DNA of 53,453 bases. Source: Acidobacteriaceae bacterium. Its GTDB lineage: Bacteria > Acidobacteriota > Terriglobia > Bryobacterales > Bryobacteraceae. Position 1 is the stretch's first letter. Every line of letters starts with the position of its first letter. The DNA is taken from assembly GCA_019244055.1 (NCBI GenBank), contig JAFATG010000101.1, forward strand, positions 1 through 53,453, in the 5' to 3' direction. The notes under the pieces were generated by a model that saw only the letters and a list, made by a program, of their open reading frames with translations, made no database searches and was not told where the DNA came from. Below are positions 25,846 to 36,073 of this stretch, one piece after another. A program made the translations under genes and the position numbers.

Positions 25846-26930
25846 TTATAAGCCTCTGCAATGAAAAGTGATTCGTCGAAACGGAATCGCGCCCCATTGA
25901 AGTCTCGCACAATATTGAATGATGCAGCCCGCATCCTGGCGAATACTCGTGGCCATGTGTACTAGAACTTCGAAAAGATCTTGTGCCAGCACAATTGATG
26001 AACTGCGGCGCTGTTAACTGTCCGTAACACTGAGACAGATTCGCTTTGGAGCGCGGTCATGATCGACATTCCCGGGTCCGAATTATCGTGGCAAGTTCAG
26101 TCTCAGCACGGACTCGAAATCGTTCACGTTAATCCCACTTGCTTTGATTAGCCGACTCTTGGAAGCATCACCTTGCCATCCTGCCCAAGGACTAGGGTGA
26201 CAACCTCCTCGATATGGATCCGGTGAATCACAAAACTGATCATCCGTACTAACACATAGGGTTACAGACATCATAAACGCGCCCCCCTGCGAAGTCCGTT
26301 GTGCACGCGAGGATTCCGAGCGCCGACAGATGTTCGAGAAAGCGTTTATGGCTCTGGGCCACAACCATGTACTGCAGCGGGCGGCCAGAATGGTTCGCAC
26401 CCGGCTTGCGCCATCCTTGGCAGGCGATCAAATAGTTCCTCCGGGAAGATCCTTCATGCCGTCCGCGATAACCTCGCCAATGGGCCGATTATCGGCAGCA
26501 GAACACGAAGGGATGCCGAGACATCTATACTCCTCCGTTAGGCGCTGCAGCCACCCGTCGATCGTCAGATTTTCATTCGCGGCTTGCGCCTACAACCCAG
26601 CGGTTTCCCCAGCAGCGGTTTATCCATCAGACATTGCTCGCACTGTCATTTCCAGCGCCTGGAGCCACTATAGTACTAAATAGCCCTTGCCGAAGTACCA
26701 GCTCCTCTTGTTTTCCGATAGAAATCAGTGCAAATAGGATGTATTAACGAGAAGGTACTAAGGAAATTTTGTCACATTGATGAAAAGTTCTGGAATTGGG
26801 GAACAATCATTAGCGTTCTTTAGCAACTCACTTGCCAAAGAAAGTTTCCCGGCGCATAAGCCGGTTTAGGCGTCGATTTTTGACCGGCGTCATGGGAAAG
26901 TCCCAGTACGGATCAGAAAGGAGCCCGCCC
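25846..26930. other. Non-coding or decayed stretch inside the island
   Basis: About 1.1 kb without a convincing gene. Several short frames exist on both strands (for example 26083-26400 reverse and 26330-26683 forward), but none resembles a family and they mutually overlap. One reverse-strand run near 26150-26240 reads IEEVVTLVLGQDGKVMLPRVG before a stop. It has protein-like composition and could be the tail of a decayed gene. The stretch separates a reverse operon from a forward gene, so promoters for both should lie here; I cannot point to a clear one. Confidence 0.5.
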
Positions 26931-28067
26931 GTGAGAAGAATAGCAGTGTGCCCAAACGGGCCGATTGCAAGACGTCCGAACGCGCGGTTCCTTCCCTGGC
27001 TTATTTCAGCCGCGGCCCTATTGGCTATGGCCCTACTAGGCAGGGTCCTCCTCGGCCAGCCGTCTCTCGTCACCCGATTCTGGTATGCGGTAAATGAGTC
27101 CGGAAACATCGGTAGTATCTCCGTTTATGACATGGATAATGGGCACACGCTGGTGAAAACGATCCAAACCGTTAGCGGAATTTCAGATCCTAGAGGTGTC
27201 GTTGCCAACGCGACGACTGGTAAGCTCTACGTTACTTACTCCCCAGGCCATGTCTTTTGTCTTGATCTTAAAACAGACAAGGTTCTTTGGGACCAAGGGT
27301 ATTCGCCAAATGTCGATCGATTGGCGATAAGCCCGGATGGCTCTACCTTGTACATCCCCACTAACGAAAATACGGCCGATGCGAACTACATCAGTATCGT
27401 CAATGCAGCCGACGGGAGCCTCGTCCGCACCGTAACGGTGGATTACCGTACGCACGACGCCCAGTATCCGTTATCGGGGCCGCTGTTCCAGGAGTGCAAG
27501 GCAAGTACGTGCAATTACCTTTATATGATCGATCCGCGATCGTATAACGTCACGAAATTCGGGCCGTTTCGGGGAATCTTGGCTCCCTACGTTGTGAATA
27601 GCGACAGCAGTTACGTCGCGGTCACCGAGGTCGATTGGTGGGGGATTCAGATTGGCAATCTGAAGACAGGAAAAATTTATACGGCCGTTCCCCCGAACGC
27701 TCCAGCAGAGGGTGAATCGCACGGGATCGGCATGCGGCCCGATGAACAAGAGGTTTGGCAGTCGGGGCCAAACCCAGACCCCCATGAATATGTGTGGAAC
27801 ATAAGCGATCCTAGAAATCCGAAACTGACGCACACGTTGTCCTTACCCTCTACGACGCATTGGATGACTTTTTCGATTGCCGGAGACTATGCCTACATAG
27901 CACCCGGGAAACTCAGCAGCGTGCCTACCCAGGTGTATAACACCGCAACCTACAAAGTAGCGGCGACTATCGGTGCCAGCGAAGATATGTTGGAGGTCGA
28001 CATCGACACGTTCAACCGAGAAGTTACTGCGGTCGGCGATCAGTACGGCATTGGCCGAAGGCGATGA
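26931..28067 (+). CDS. Membrane-anchored YVTN/WD40-like beta-propeller protein
   Basis: 378 residues from a GTG start supported by AGAAAGGAG at about 26915-26923; the frame is open further upstream without any feature. An N-terminal helix (FLPWLISAAALLAMALLGRVLL) serves as signal or anchor. The rest is a propeller of YVTN type: FWYAVNESGNIGSISVYDMD, GKLYVTYSPGHVFCLDLKTDKVLW, LAISPDGSTLYIPTNE, YAYIAPGKLSSVPTQVYNTATY. The function is probably ligand or protein binding at the cell surface; no catalytic motif is seen. It stands alone on the forward strand within the island. Confidence 0.75.
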   Translation: MRRIAVCPNGPIARRPNARFLPWLISAAALLAMALLGRVLLGQPSLVTRFWYAVNESGNIGSISVYDMDNGHTLVKTIQTVSGISDPRGVVANATTGKLYVTYSPGHVFCLDLKTDKVLWDQGYSPNVDRLAISPDGSTLYIPTNENTADANYISIVNAADGSLVRTVTVDYRTHDAQYPLSGPLFQECKASTCNYLYMIDPRSYNVTKFGPFRGILAPYVVNSDSSYVAVTEVDWWGIQIGNLKTGKIYTAVPPNAPAEGESHGIGMRPDEQEVWQSGPNPDPHEYVWNISDPRNPKLTHTLSLPSTTHWMTFSIAGDYAYIAPGKLSSVPTQVYNTATYKVAATIGASEDMLEVDIDTFNREVTAVGDQYGIGRRR

Positions 28068-28353
28068 ATCCGGCTAATCCTGATATCGATGACAAACCGG
28101 CGGCATAGATATACTTTACAGCCGGGCCCGACCCAAAACTCAGAGGCTGTTTGGCTCTGACGAACTGATCAAAGGAGGTGGACACTAATTAGCAACAGCC
28201 TTTAGTAAGAGGCGGTGAACACAATGAGGACGAGAGCAAATCCGATCGCTCCCTCCAGTGCGAGTTCACCGCCCTTTACGTGACGGCAACGGACTCTTTC
28301 CTAGATGTACCGGGGACTTTCGAGTTCGGTTCGTGTCCATTGTTTGAATGGAT

Positions 28354-30369
28354 TCAGTAAATCAGCCACGCCTGGTTGCTGTTTCCACTCGCAGTCCAAA
28401 GCTGCATACCCGTACCAGGCTTCAAACTAAAACCAGAGTCATCTATCACCAAGCCGCTGGCCCTATTGTGGATCACATATCCCGAGCCCGATGCCGTAAG
28501 CCACCACAACTGCGCATCGGAGTGGGCCGCAGTAAGTTGCTCAAGTTTGGCGCCATTCGTCTTCGAACCCCCCGGATCGCCCAGATACAATCCACTTGAA
28601 GCGTTGCGGATGGTGTAATACCCGCTGCCGTTTGCCACGAAAGCCCATTTCTGATTGGCGCCGCCGTTAGGCGTCGACTCAACAATTTGTGTACCGGATG
28701 ATGCATCGGGACCGTCCAGCACGAGCGTGCTCAGCTGCCCTGTGATCGTGTACTCTCCATTTGGAAGTGGCCGCACAGGTAAGAGGCCGAACACAACTAC
28801 GCTGTTTGTGGTGCCCACAAAAAGCTGACCGTTGGCTATTGTGGGTGCAATGAACTTGTCCCCTGCCCCGAAATGGTCGCGGCCTGAAGGGGCTTGTCCG
28901 CTGTTGTAGAATTCTGTCCGCAAATCGATAACATCGTAAGCGTGCAGCACCGCCGGGTTTGTATTCTCGACAGCCCAGAGTATGCCGTTCGAGGAGCCCG
29001 ATGCAGACACGGAAGGCGTCACCCCTGGATACGGGAAGGCATGTATCGTTGCTGATGCTGGCTCCAGCTTCGCGTCGGCAATGCTGAAGGCCTGCAATGC
29101 GCCACTAACTGGCCCAAAGTAAACGTGATGGTCAAAATAAGCCGGACTGCTGAAGATCCCTCCAGGCAGTGCGCCTGTCAACTGCTGATAGATTGTCCCG
29201 TCCCTGGTCGCGTCGTATCTTCCCATGTTGTCCCGATCGACCATGTAGAGATTCCAATCCTTGCCCGCACCGACAGCGAGATGGCGTATCGTCCCGCGCG
29301 CGTCCGTTTCGTCGGGGAGCAGCATGATCCCGCCTGAGCCCAGGTCGATATCGTTGCCCGACTCGCTATCCGAGTTATACATGGTCCAGTAATCGGTCGC
29401 ATTTAGCTCGCCGTTTTGAACCGTAAGTTTCACGAAAGCGTTGCCGTAATCGCCGGCTTTAGGAAAGCCTTTGCCGTTCAGTGCCGTATCAAACGTGCCA
29501 TTGGCAACGGCTGCAAAGATATTTCCGTGTGAATCGGCTGCAGGTCCGGCGCCAGAGTTCCAAAGCGCGCCCTCGCGACCGTTTGGAGCGAAATTGAACA
29601 CGCTGGTCTGCCTCAGGCTCAATCGATCGTAACCGATGATCCAACCGGTGTAGGGATCAATATCACAGTGCGATCCCCAGCTTGTATATACCACTCCGTT
29701 TAATAACAGGAGCGCGGCGCGGTCCTTATACTGCTTGGGGTCGAAGATCACTCGGCCATTGCTGCTGTTTTCCCCGCTTCCAGGGTAAGAGGCATTAATC
29801 GTAACCGGCCCGCCAAACTCCTCAGCACCCGTGGTAATGTCCAGCGCGTGCAATCGCTGATAATAGTTCCCGCGGCTGTCCTTACTCATCGCTACGACAT
29901 AGATGGTCCCATGAGAACCGGCGGCCAAATCGATAACCGGAGTCGAAGTGATACCGATTTCGGGAACAACCTGACCGCAGTTTCGCGAGTCGGATGTCAT
30001 CTCTCCCGTTTTGAGCAAAGAAACGTGCCAGAAAACAGATCCGCTGTTTGCGTCGAAGGCGTAGACGCTGTCGTGTTCCGTCGCCGCAAATACGACGTTG
30101 TGCCCACCACGATTGGGCATGCTCAGCCCCGTCACATAAAGCGGCTGGGCATCTACCTTGCCATCGACGAGCACATTTAAGAGCCTGCCGAAAGTCTTTG
30201 GATTGACACGAGCCGGGGTCAAGATTGTCTCCGATACATTCTGACCGGTACGGGCGTTGTCATTGTGCCATGTCAGGACATTTGTCTGGCCGAATGCCGC
30301 CTCATGGTAACCTGCAGCGGTCAGCATGGCGCAAAACGGGAACAAAACCTTCGAGCAGGACCGAATCAT
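28354..30369 (-). CDS. Secreted PQQ-like beta-propeller protein with C-terminal ricin-B lectin domain
   Basis: About 671 residues from the ATG at 30369, preceded by AAGGGAG. Signal peptide through EAAFGQ. Residues about 30-540 form a PQQ-dehydrogenase-type propeller (VVFAATEHDSVYAFDANSG, IGITSTPVIDLAAG, LHALDITTGAEEFGGP, APTIANGQLFVGTTNSVVVFG). Residues about 550-671 are a ricin-type beta-trefoil with QxW-like repeats (NQKWAFVANGSGYYTIRN, SDAQLWWLTASGSGYVIHN, GNSNQAWLIY), a sugar-binding module. PQQ binding is not proven; many such propellers lack the cofactor. The propeller is paralogous to that of the gene at 32385-35930, which carries a different tail. Confidence 0.85.
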   Translation of the reverse strand: MIRSCSKVLFPFCAMLTAAGYHEAAFGQTNVLTWHNDNARTGQNVSETILTPARVNPKTFGRLLNVLVDGKVDAQPLYVTGLSMPNRGGHNVVFAATEHDSVYAFDANSGSVFWHVSLLKTGEMTSDSRNCGQVVPEIGITSTPVIDLAAGSHGTIYVVAMSKDSRGNYYQRLHALDITTGAEEFGGPVTINASYPGSGENSSNGRVIFDPKQYKDRAALLLLNGVVYTSWGSHCDIDPYTGWIIGYDRLSLRQTSVFNFAPNGREGALWNSGAGPAADSHGNIFAAVANGTFDTALNGKGFPKAGDYGNAFVKLTVQNGELNATDYWTMYNSDSESGNDIDLGSGGIMLLPDETDARGTIRHLAVGAGKDWNLYMVDRDNMGRYDATRDGTIYQQLTGALPGGIFSSPAYFDHHVYFGPVSGALQAFSIADAKLEPASATIHAFPYPGVTPSVSASGSSNGILWAVENTNPAVLHAYDVIDLRTEFYNSGQAPSGRDHFGAGDKFIAPTIANGQLFVGTTNSVVVFGLLPVRPLPNGEYTITGQLSTLVLDGPDASSGTQIVESTPNGGANQKWAFVANGSGYYTIRNASSGLYLGDPGGSKTNGAKLEQLTAAHSDAQLWWLTASGSGYVIHNRASGLVIDDSGFSLKPGTGMQLWTASGNSNQAWLIY

Positions 30370-30564
30370 TGTGTCTCCCTTCAAGATGTCCTTTTAAGCG
30401 TGCACTTAAGGACTTCAGAGCGTACTACAGGACGAGTTTATAGCGAAGCGGCCTCGCGCCAGTCGCCAACACGAGGCCCGTGAAAACGGATTTCCGCAAA
30501 GACCACAGAACGGAATCGTGCCATCATTCGTGGAGTGCACTAGGTTCAGGTGCTCCGACTGCGC

Positions 30565-32268
30565 TTAGTCCCCCAATAAAATCTGAGTGTCGCCATTTGG
30601 TAAATAGCTGGTGAATTGAATCAGCCTCTGCTTCAAATGAGGAGCCTCGGCCGGGTCGACCGCGTAGAAGCTAACCGTATCGTCTGCCACGAAAACAGCG
30701 TGCTGTGTCTTCCATTCCGCGACGCGACGCCAGGTTGCAGGCAGCTTTGGGCTCAAAAATCCATTGTAGATTTTTCCCTGGAACCACGAATCGTATACAA
30801 TTGCAAGTTTCGTGTTTTCGGCCCTTGCAAGCTGATCGATGGCACGCGTGTCAAACTTGCCAGCGCGCTTCAATCGGCATATTTCACGGTTGGCAAGCCC
30901 ATACAGGTCTAGGCAACGGATGCCGGTAAAGAAGCTGACTGCGCCGATATCATTTGCCGCCAACGAGGTGTCGTTATAGTAAGTCGCGAGAAAACGAGCC
31001 ATCTGATATTGCTGTCGAAAGAGGCTACGTGTGGCTCCATAATATTGAACCGCCGTTTGGAAGCCGTGGAGAAGCAAAGGAAACAACAACAATATGACAG
31101 CGATAGTCCATGGCAGCCACTCCAAAATGTTTGATTTATTAACGAGTTTTGCCCGGATTGGTTGGAATAAGGCCGACAAATCCGCGCAGCCAATGCTCAC
31201 GACGGACATGGCAAGTAGATAGCCCTCATACCTTCCCAACCCGCCCGTAAGTGCATACTGCAGATGCAGGAACATGGTGATAAACGTAATGCAGATCATT
31301 ACTTGACCTCGATTCCAAACGGAGACACCACGCGCACTTCGCCACAAGTAGATGGCCACCAGTGCTACCACCGCAGCTACCAGATGAGGCGTCGTAAACA
31401 GCTGTAGCAGCGCAGTGTAACCGACCGCGTTCGCCAATGATTTCATCGAAGAAATCTGGGGCATGCGGCCCTTCAATAGCAACGATGTGGGAAGCCAAAA
31501 CCAACCCTTAGAGACAGAATACAGTCCCAAAATCGCCATCGGCGCTAAAGCTGCAACTAACACCATCGCGGTTTGTAAGAGTCGGCGACGCAACAAGAGG
31601 AGGAAAACGATCCCGGCAACCAGAAAGAGAGTCTCGAAACGAACCAGCACCGCGGCAGCGATGGTAATGGTCAGTGTGAACTGCAGCCATGGTTGGGTTC
31701 TTGGCTCGGCAATCAACGTCGCACCCCAGAACATCAGGAGTATGGAGAGAAGTACGTGAAGCCCATGTTCCATGCCGCTCGTGGGCAAAACCGGCAAGGG
31801 AACGAATAAGTAGAGGGCTGTTACCGTAAGAATCACCGTCAGTCGTGAGGCTCCTGAGCGGAGCAGGATCTCGCAGGCGACATATGCCAAAACCAGTCCG
31901 AAAAGGATGTTAAGTACGAGCGGTGCCCACGTCTGTACGCCGGCGCTTGCATAGAACGCCGAAATCAAGAACACCCATAGTGGAGACGATGAACAGGCAG
32001 TAAAACCCTCTTGGGTCAAACCGAAAATCCCATGTGCAGCAAGATTCTTTGCGAGCGCCATGTGAATATAAGCGTCGTCAAGAGCGTAAACAAAGGTCCC
32101 CGTCTGACGGACATTGATCCACATTAAAAGCGCGCAAAGCAGAATGTAAAGGGGAATCAAGATGACGAGACAAACGTAACGCGACTTCGCCAAGCTCACT
32201 TCTGGTTCATCTTTATCGGCCTCCATTTCAGCAGAAATCTGCCGAGAGTTCGGATTCTTAAAGGACAT
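30565..32268 (-). CDS. Polytopic GT-C-type glycosyltransferase-like membrane protein
   Basis: 567 residues: a cytosolic, charged N-terminus (1-30), then about ten to twelve helices to about residue 430, then a periplasmic domain. The first outer loop has ALDDAYIHMALAKNLAAHG, the Asp-Asp motif of ArnT/PMT/GT39-like enzymes using polyprenyl-phosphate sugars, followed by GFTACSSSPLWVFL. The soluble part has DIGAVSFFTGIRCLDLYGLANREI, a stretch I associate with actinobacterial arabinosyl/mannosyl-type GT-C proteins. The acceptor is unknown. It lies between the two PQQ-like propeller genes on the same strand, perhaps acting on the same surface glycan. Confidence 0.75.
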   Translation of the reverse strand: MSFKNPNSRQISAEMEADKDEPEVSLAKSRYVCLVILIPLYILLCALLMWINVRQTGTFVYALDDAYIHMALAKNLAAHGIFGLTQEGFTACSSSPLWVFLISAFYASAGVQTWAPLVLNILFGLVLAYVACEILLRSGASRLTVILTVTALYLFVPLPVLPTSGMEHGLHVLLSILLMFWGATLIAEPRTQPWLQFTLTITIAAAVLVRFETLFLVAGIVFLLLLRRRLLQTAMVLVAALAPMAILGLYSVSKGWFWLPTSLLLKGRMPQISSMKSLANAVGYTALLQLFTTPHLVAAVVALVAIYLWRSARGVSVWNRGQVMICITFITMFLHLQYALTGGLGRYEGYLLAMSVVSIGCADLSALFQPIRAKLVNKSNILEWLPWTIAVILLLFPLLLHGFQTAVQYYGATRSLFRQQYQMARFLATYYNDTSLAANDIGAVSFFTGIRCLDLYGLANREICRLKRAGKFDTRAIDQLARAENTKLAIVYDSWFQGKIYNGFLSPKLPATWRRVAEWKTQHAVFVADDTVSFYAVDPAEAPHLKQRLIQFTSYLPNGDTQILLGD

Positions 32269-32384
32269 AAATATTTAGCCAAAACAATATCACTATGCAG
32301 CATTGTGTCGTGAAGCTTTGAGAATTACGACCAGGCGCCGAGTCAGGGAAAGCTTCCGAGAGCTTGCAGTAACTGTCGAAGGCC

Positions 32385-35300
32385 TTAGTGGGACACCTCG
32401 CCGCCAATGCTATAGAAGGTACCGGGATTGCTTTGGTTGTTAAACTCGGTACTAATCCAGTCCGCGGACCGCGTGACTGAAGAGATTCTGACTTCGTCTA
32501 TCGTGCCTACAAAACCTTCTTGCGCATATTCGGTGTCGTAGCCGATTCCTAACGGACGGCTGGTTGTGCCTATCGAGATCGAGGCTGAGGCAGTTGCGAT
32601 CTGAGTTCCATTAGCGTACAAACGCACGTTCGAACCATCATAGGTACCTACGACGTATGTCCAGACGCCGGCAGTTAACGTACCTCCGTTTGTGCCCACT
32701 GCGGATTTTGCAGCCCCTGTGCTAAGTTGAAAACTCACTTCCTGCGAGTTTCCGGTACGGTACAAACCATAAACCGTGTAAGGATCGGCGTTATTAGCAA
32801 CCGCCTTCGCAACAATCCTCGCATAGGAAGTTTGGGTGTTCGCCGCCGGATTGATCCAGGCCGACAGGGTTATGCCAGTTCCGGTGATATCCAAAGAGCT
32901 GGCGTCGGGCACGCTGATACCGGCGGAGTTCTGCGCGCCGAATGAGCTCGCCCCATCGATTTCTCCAAGTGTCGCCTTGGCTGAATTGAGGCTGCTGGCA
33001 TTGTTAGCGTGTGCAGTCGAATCGTTCGCCGTCAGGGTCGTACCGTTCGGCAGGTGCCAGACACCTCCGTAGTTGCTGTCCCAGACCCCGGTCTTGTTTT
33101 CCTGGCTGCTGGTGATGCTGGAGTTGCCGTAGAACAGGTAGATCACCGTGTCAGTGGTGTGCGACACCGTGGGAACCTGCACCCAGGCGATGAACTGGCC
33201 GGTAGAGCCGTTGTACGACTCGATCTCGTGGTTGAGTTTCTGCGTTCCGGCCGCATCAGAAGTAAAGATGATATCGTAGCCATTGGCATTGGTAACGTGT
33301 CCGCCATGGCTCGTAGTCTTGAGCAGCGCATCGGTGCTGTTGAACAGCATGGGGAAGTTAGTCCGATCACTGTTAGGTACTCGCGCATGCGCGATCGTAA
33401 TAGTACGCGAATAGCTATACTTATTGTTGCTTGTGTTGCTGCTGCTCAGTGCCGCTGCGACCAACGTCACATTGCCCGTGCCAGAACCCATCACCCAAGT
33501 CACGGTAAAGGTCTGACTCGCACTGGCAGCCTGATAGGTTAGAGTGTAATTGCGATCGTACAGGCCACTGGTATTCGATGTGGTGTCGGTGAAATCCGGC
33601 GCCGAGCCGTCTGACAGATGCGCCGTCAGGCTACCCCCGCTGGACGATCCGCCGACGTGCACTATCAGTGTCCGGTTGGTGGTATCGGCTGGTGCGGTAA
33701 TGGAAAAACCGTGCCCCGTGCCGCCTATGGACACTCCTTTCCGGTCGTCTGTCATGGCCGCCGTGGGAGTACCATCGTTCCAGTTCATAGGACGCGGGTC
33801 GTTCGTGTAGATCGTCGGACTGCCGCCGCCCACTACCGTATACGTGGACACTTGCGCCGTCACGCCCGACTTGCGGTTCAAGCTGCTGTCCCCCCAATGG
33901 ACCCAGTCGCTCGTGCCTTCCGCGGACAGATTTATTGCGGTCGCAGAATTATCACCACCCCCGACCAATATCCCCTTGCCAACATCCAACGTTACGAAGG
34001 CTTGTTTTGATGAAACCCCTGTGCCTTGCCCCGTGATCTTTAACTGATAACTTCCACTCGGAGTCGTGGCGCCGGCCGTCACTGTCAATGTGGAGTTCCC
34101 CGAATTGAGCGAACCAGGCGTGAAATTGGCTGTCGCGCCTGTCGGTAATCCAGTGACTCTGAGCGAAACGGAGCCGGTGAACTTTCCTCTTGGAAGAACG
34201 GAGACGGTAAACGTCGTTTTTGATCCTTTCGAAACCTGAGCATAAACGGGTGACGGCGACAACGCAAAGCTCGGTGGCAGCAACCCGTATACTGCAACCT
34301 GGTTTGAAAACGTCGCCATATAAACCTTCCCGTTGGCCACGGTCGGCGGTACGAATTTTGCGAAATAACCGAAATCGTCTCCCGGAACCTGCCTGCTGTT
34401 CCAAAGTTCGGTGGCAACATTCGATGCATCAAAAGCGTGGAGTATTCCGGGCTGCGTCCATCCTTCCGCACTGCCAGAGTACGGCGTATTTGCCCACAGG
34501 ATTCCGGTACCCGCTGCATCCCCGTTCGCCGAGATCGAAAGAAACCCGCCTGGCATGCAACCGCGCTCGAAATTATTCGGGTCTAGGCACTCCAATGGGC
34601 CAGTGGCAGGAGCAAAAACGGCGCTCGTTGAGGTGGGCGTCGTCTGGAAAGAACTGCCGTTGAACAGGAAGGCCATGAGGCGATCTGCTTCGGCCCACAA
34701 GTAGATGTGCTGACCGGCCGGGCCATTCCAATAGACTTCGCCAGAATGAATATGGAGGTCATATCCGTTAACCGGTGTTGTGGCCTGAAACTCCTGAACG
34801 ACCTGATCTTTGCTCGAATTGAACTTGCCCATATTCGTCGTATCCAACAGATATAGGACGCCTTCCTTTCCACCGCCGATCAGATACTTCGTGCCGGGAA
34901 TGGCCATTGGGCCCGAGGCGCCGAGATCGACATCCTGACTGCTCAGCGACGACTCATTGGACGGCGCGAAGTAGTCCAATAAGCTTAGCCCGGATGCGGT
35001 ACCGAGCTTGACGAAACTCATGCTGAAGTTCGTCTTCCCGTCAAATGTTCCATTTCCAGACATCAGGTAAATGTTGCCATTCGCGTCGGCAACGGGTCCT
35101 TCGCCTGATTGCCAGATGCCTCCTTCAGCGCCGTTTGGCGTATCGCACCAGACGCCGACTTGCTGCAGTGAGGATGCATTGTATGAGAACACCCAGCCAT
35201 GGTATGGTGCGTCGTCGCTATAGGACGCCGAGGCGACAATAATTAGACCGTGGGTCAAGGCTAGTGCAGGGCGGAGGCGCTGCCTGACGGGATTGTACGT

Positions 35301-35930
35301 TACCGTTGTCCCTCCGTCTCCAGTCCCTGCAACCGTCGCAGTGATCTTAACTGGCCCGTTAAACTTTTCGGCGCCAGATGTGATATCAATTGCGTGCAGA
35401 TAATGCTGCTGCTGGTTCGATACGACCGCGACGTTCACAACGTACATGGTGTTCGTAGAAGCATCGATGACGGGCGTCGCAGTAATACCAATCAGCGGGA
35501 ACATGTTGTACCAGGGCTCGAGAGTATTGGTACAGTTCTCCCATGAGAGATCCGGGACCACGTTTGGGCCACAGTTCACTGGGGTGCCCAGATTTATCTG
35601 CCACAGCGGTGAGGCGCCGGGCGTTTCAGCATCAAGCGCATAAATCGTATTGTTCTCGGTAGCCACGTACAGCACGTTGTGCGTCGCCCCCTTGATCGTC
35701 ACATTGGACATGTAGAGGGGCTGGGCGTAGACCTGTGCGTCGACGGGAATCGTGAATAGCAATCCGAAAAGAGACGGATTTACATTACTTGTGTTTAGCG
35801 TCGTCTCATTAAGATTCGCGCCAGTACGGTTATTGTCGTTATGGTGAGTCGGGACGTTTACTTGCGAAAAACACAAAGCGATGCCCACACATGAAAGTAT
35901 TAGTGCCTTTGGGCACATCCTCCGATTCAT
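32385..35930 (-). CDS. Large secreted PQQ-like propeller protein with Ig-like, DUF2341 and LamG domains
   Basis: 1181 residues. Signal peptide at about 1-22. A propeller at about 30-555, paralogous to the 28354 gene (HHNDNNRTGANLNETTL ... VNPSLFG; VLYVATENNTIYALDAETPG; IGITATPVIDASTNTMYVV). An Ig-like stretch at about 560-660 (FTGSVSLRVTGLPTGATANF). About 670-850 is beta-rich with no clear family. DUF2341 at about 855-955 (NFPMLFNSTDALLKT, YDIIFTSDAAGTQKLNHEIE, IYLFYGN). A LamG/concanavalin-like lectin domain at about 990-1181 (ITLSAWINPAANTQTSYARIV, WTYVVGTYDGSNVRLYANG, GTIDEVRISSVTRSADWI). Likely an extracellular carbohydrate-binding protein. It is the first reverse-strand gene in from the right island junction. 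Confidence 0.87.
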   Translation of the reverse strand: MNRRMCPKALILSCVGIALCFSQVNVPTHHNDNNRTGANLNETTLNTSNVNPSLFGLLFTIPVDAQVYAQPLYMSNVTIKGATHNVLYVATENNTIYALDAETPGASPLWQINLGTPVNCGPNVVPDLSWENCTNTLEPWYNMFPLIGITATPVIDASTNTMYVVNVAVVSNQQQHYLHAIDITSGAEKFNGPVKITATVAGTGDGGTTVTYNPVRQRLRPALALTHGLIIVASASYSDDAPYHGWVFSYNASSLQQVGVWCDTPNGAEGGIWQSGEGPVADANGNIYLMSGNGTFDGKTNFSMSFVKLGTASGLSLLDYFAPSNESSLSSQDVDLGASGPMAIPGTKYLIGGGKEGVLYLLDTTNMGKFNSSKDQVVQEFQATTPVNGYDLHIHSGEVYWNGPAGQHIYLWAEADRLMAFLFNGSSFQTTPTSTSAVFAPATGPLECLDPNNFERGCMPGGFLSISANGDAAGTGILWANTPYSGSAEGWTQPGILHAFDASNVATELWNSRQVPGDDFGYFAKFVPPTVANGKVYMATFSNQVAVYGLLPPSFALSPSPVYAQVSKGSKTTFTVSVLPRGKFTGSVSLRVTGLPTGATANFTPGSLNSGNSTLTVTAGATTPSGSYQLKITGQGTGVSSKQAFVTLDVGKGILVGGGDNSATAINLSAEGTSDWVHWGDSSLNRKSGVTAQVSTYTVVGGGSPTIYTNDPRPMNWNDGTPTAAMTDDRKGVSIGGTGHGFSITAPADTTNRTLIVHVGGSSSGGSLTAHLSDGSAPDFTDTTSNTSGLYDRNYTLTYQAASASQTFTVTWVMGSGTGNVTLVAAALSSSNTSNNKYSYSRTITIAHARVPNSDRTNFPMLFNSTDALLKTTSHGGHVTNANGYDIIFTSDAAGTQKLNHEIESYNGSTGQFIAWVQVPTVSHTTDTVIYLFYGNSSITSSQENKTGVWDSNYGGVWHLPNGTTLTANDSTAHANNASSLNSAKATLGEIDGASSFGAQNSAGISVPDASSLDITGTGITLSAWINPAANTQTSYARIVAKAVANNADPYTVYGLYRTGNSQEVSFQLSTGAAKSAVGTNGGTLTAGVWTYVVGTYDGSNVRLYANGTQIATASASISIGTTSRPLGIGYDTEYAQEGFVGTIDEVRISSVTRSADWISTEFNNQSNPGTFYSIGGEVSH

Positions 35931-36064
35931 TGTCGAATTATAGGGCTAAAAATCTGCGAATCATTACGGATCGCGGCGCGTATGAGTACTGGTACCGTGC
36001 GATCATTTTTCAGTCAAAACGAACTCTTTCGGCGGGACTCAACCACGACGTCGAAATAGTTTCA

Positions 36065-36073
36065 TGATAAAAT
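36065..36073 (+). promoter_or_regulatory. Candidate extended -10 promoter for intact aroA
   Basis: TGATAAAAT: a TGn extension plus TAAAAT (five of six matches to TATAAT), about 110 bp before the aroA ATG. No good -35 is present, as expected for extended -10 promoters. It lies in island DNA, before the repeat begins at 36166, so the working aroA would be driven by sequence that arrived with the island. Confidence 0.3.

Noticed and set aside
26083-26683. Overlapping short frames on both strands inside the island
   Set aside because: No family likeness, mutual overlap and no ribosome sites; described only as a decayed stretch.
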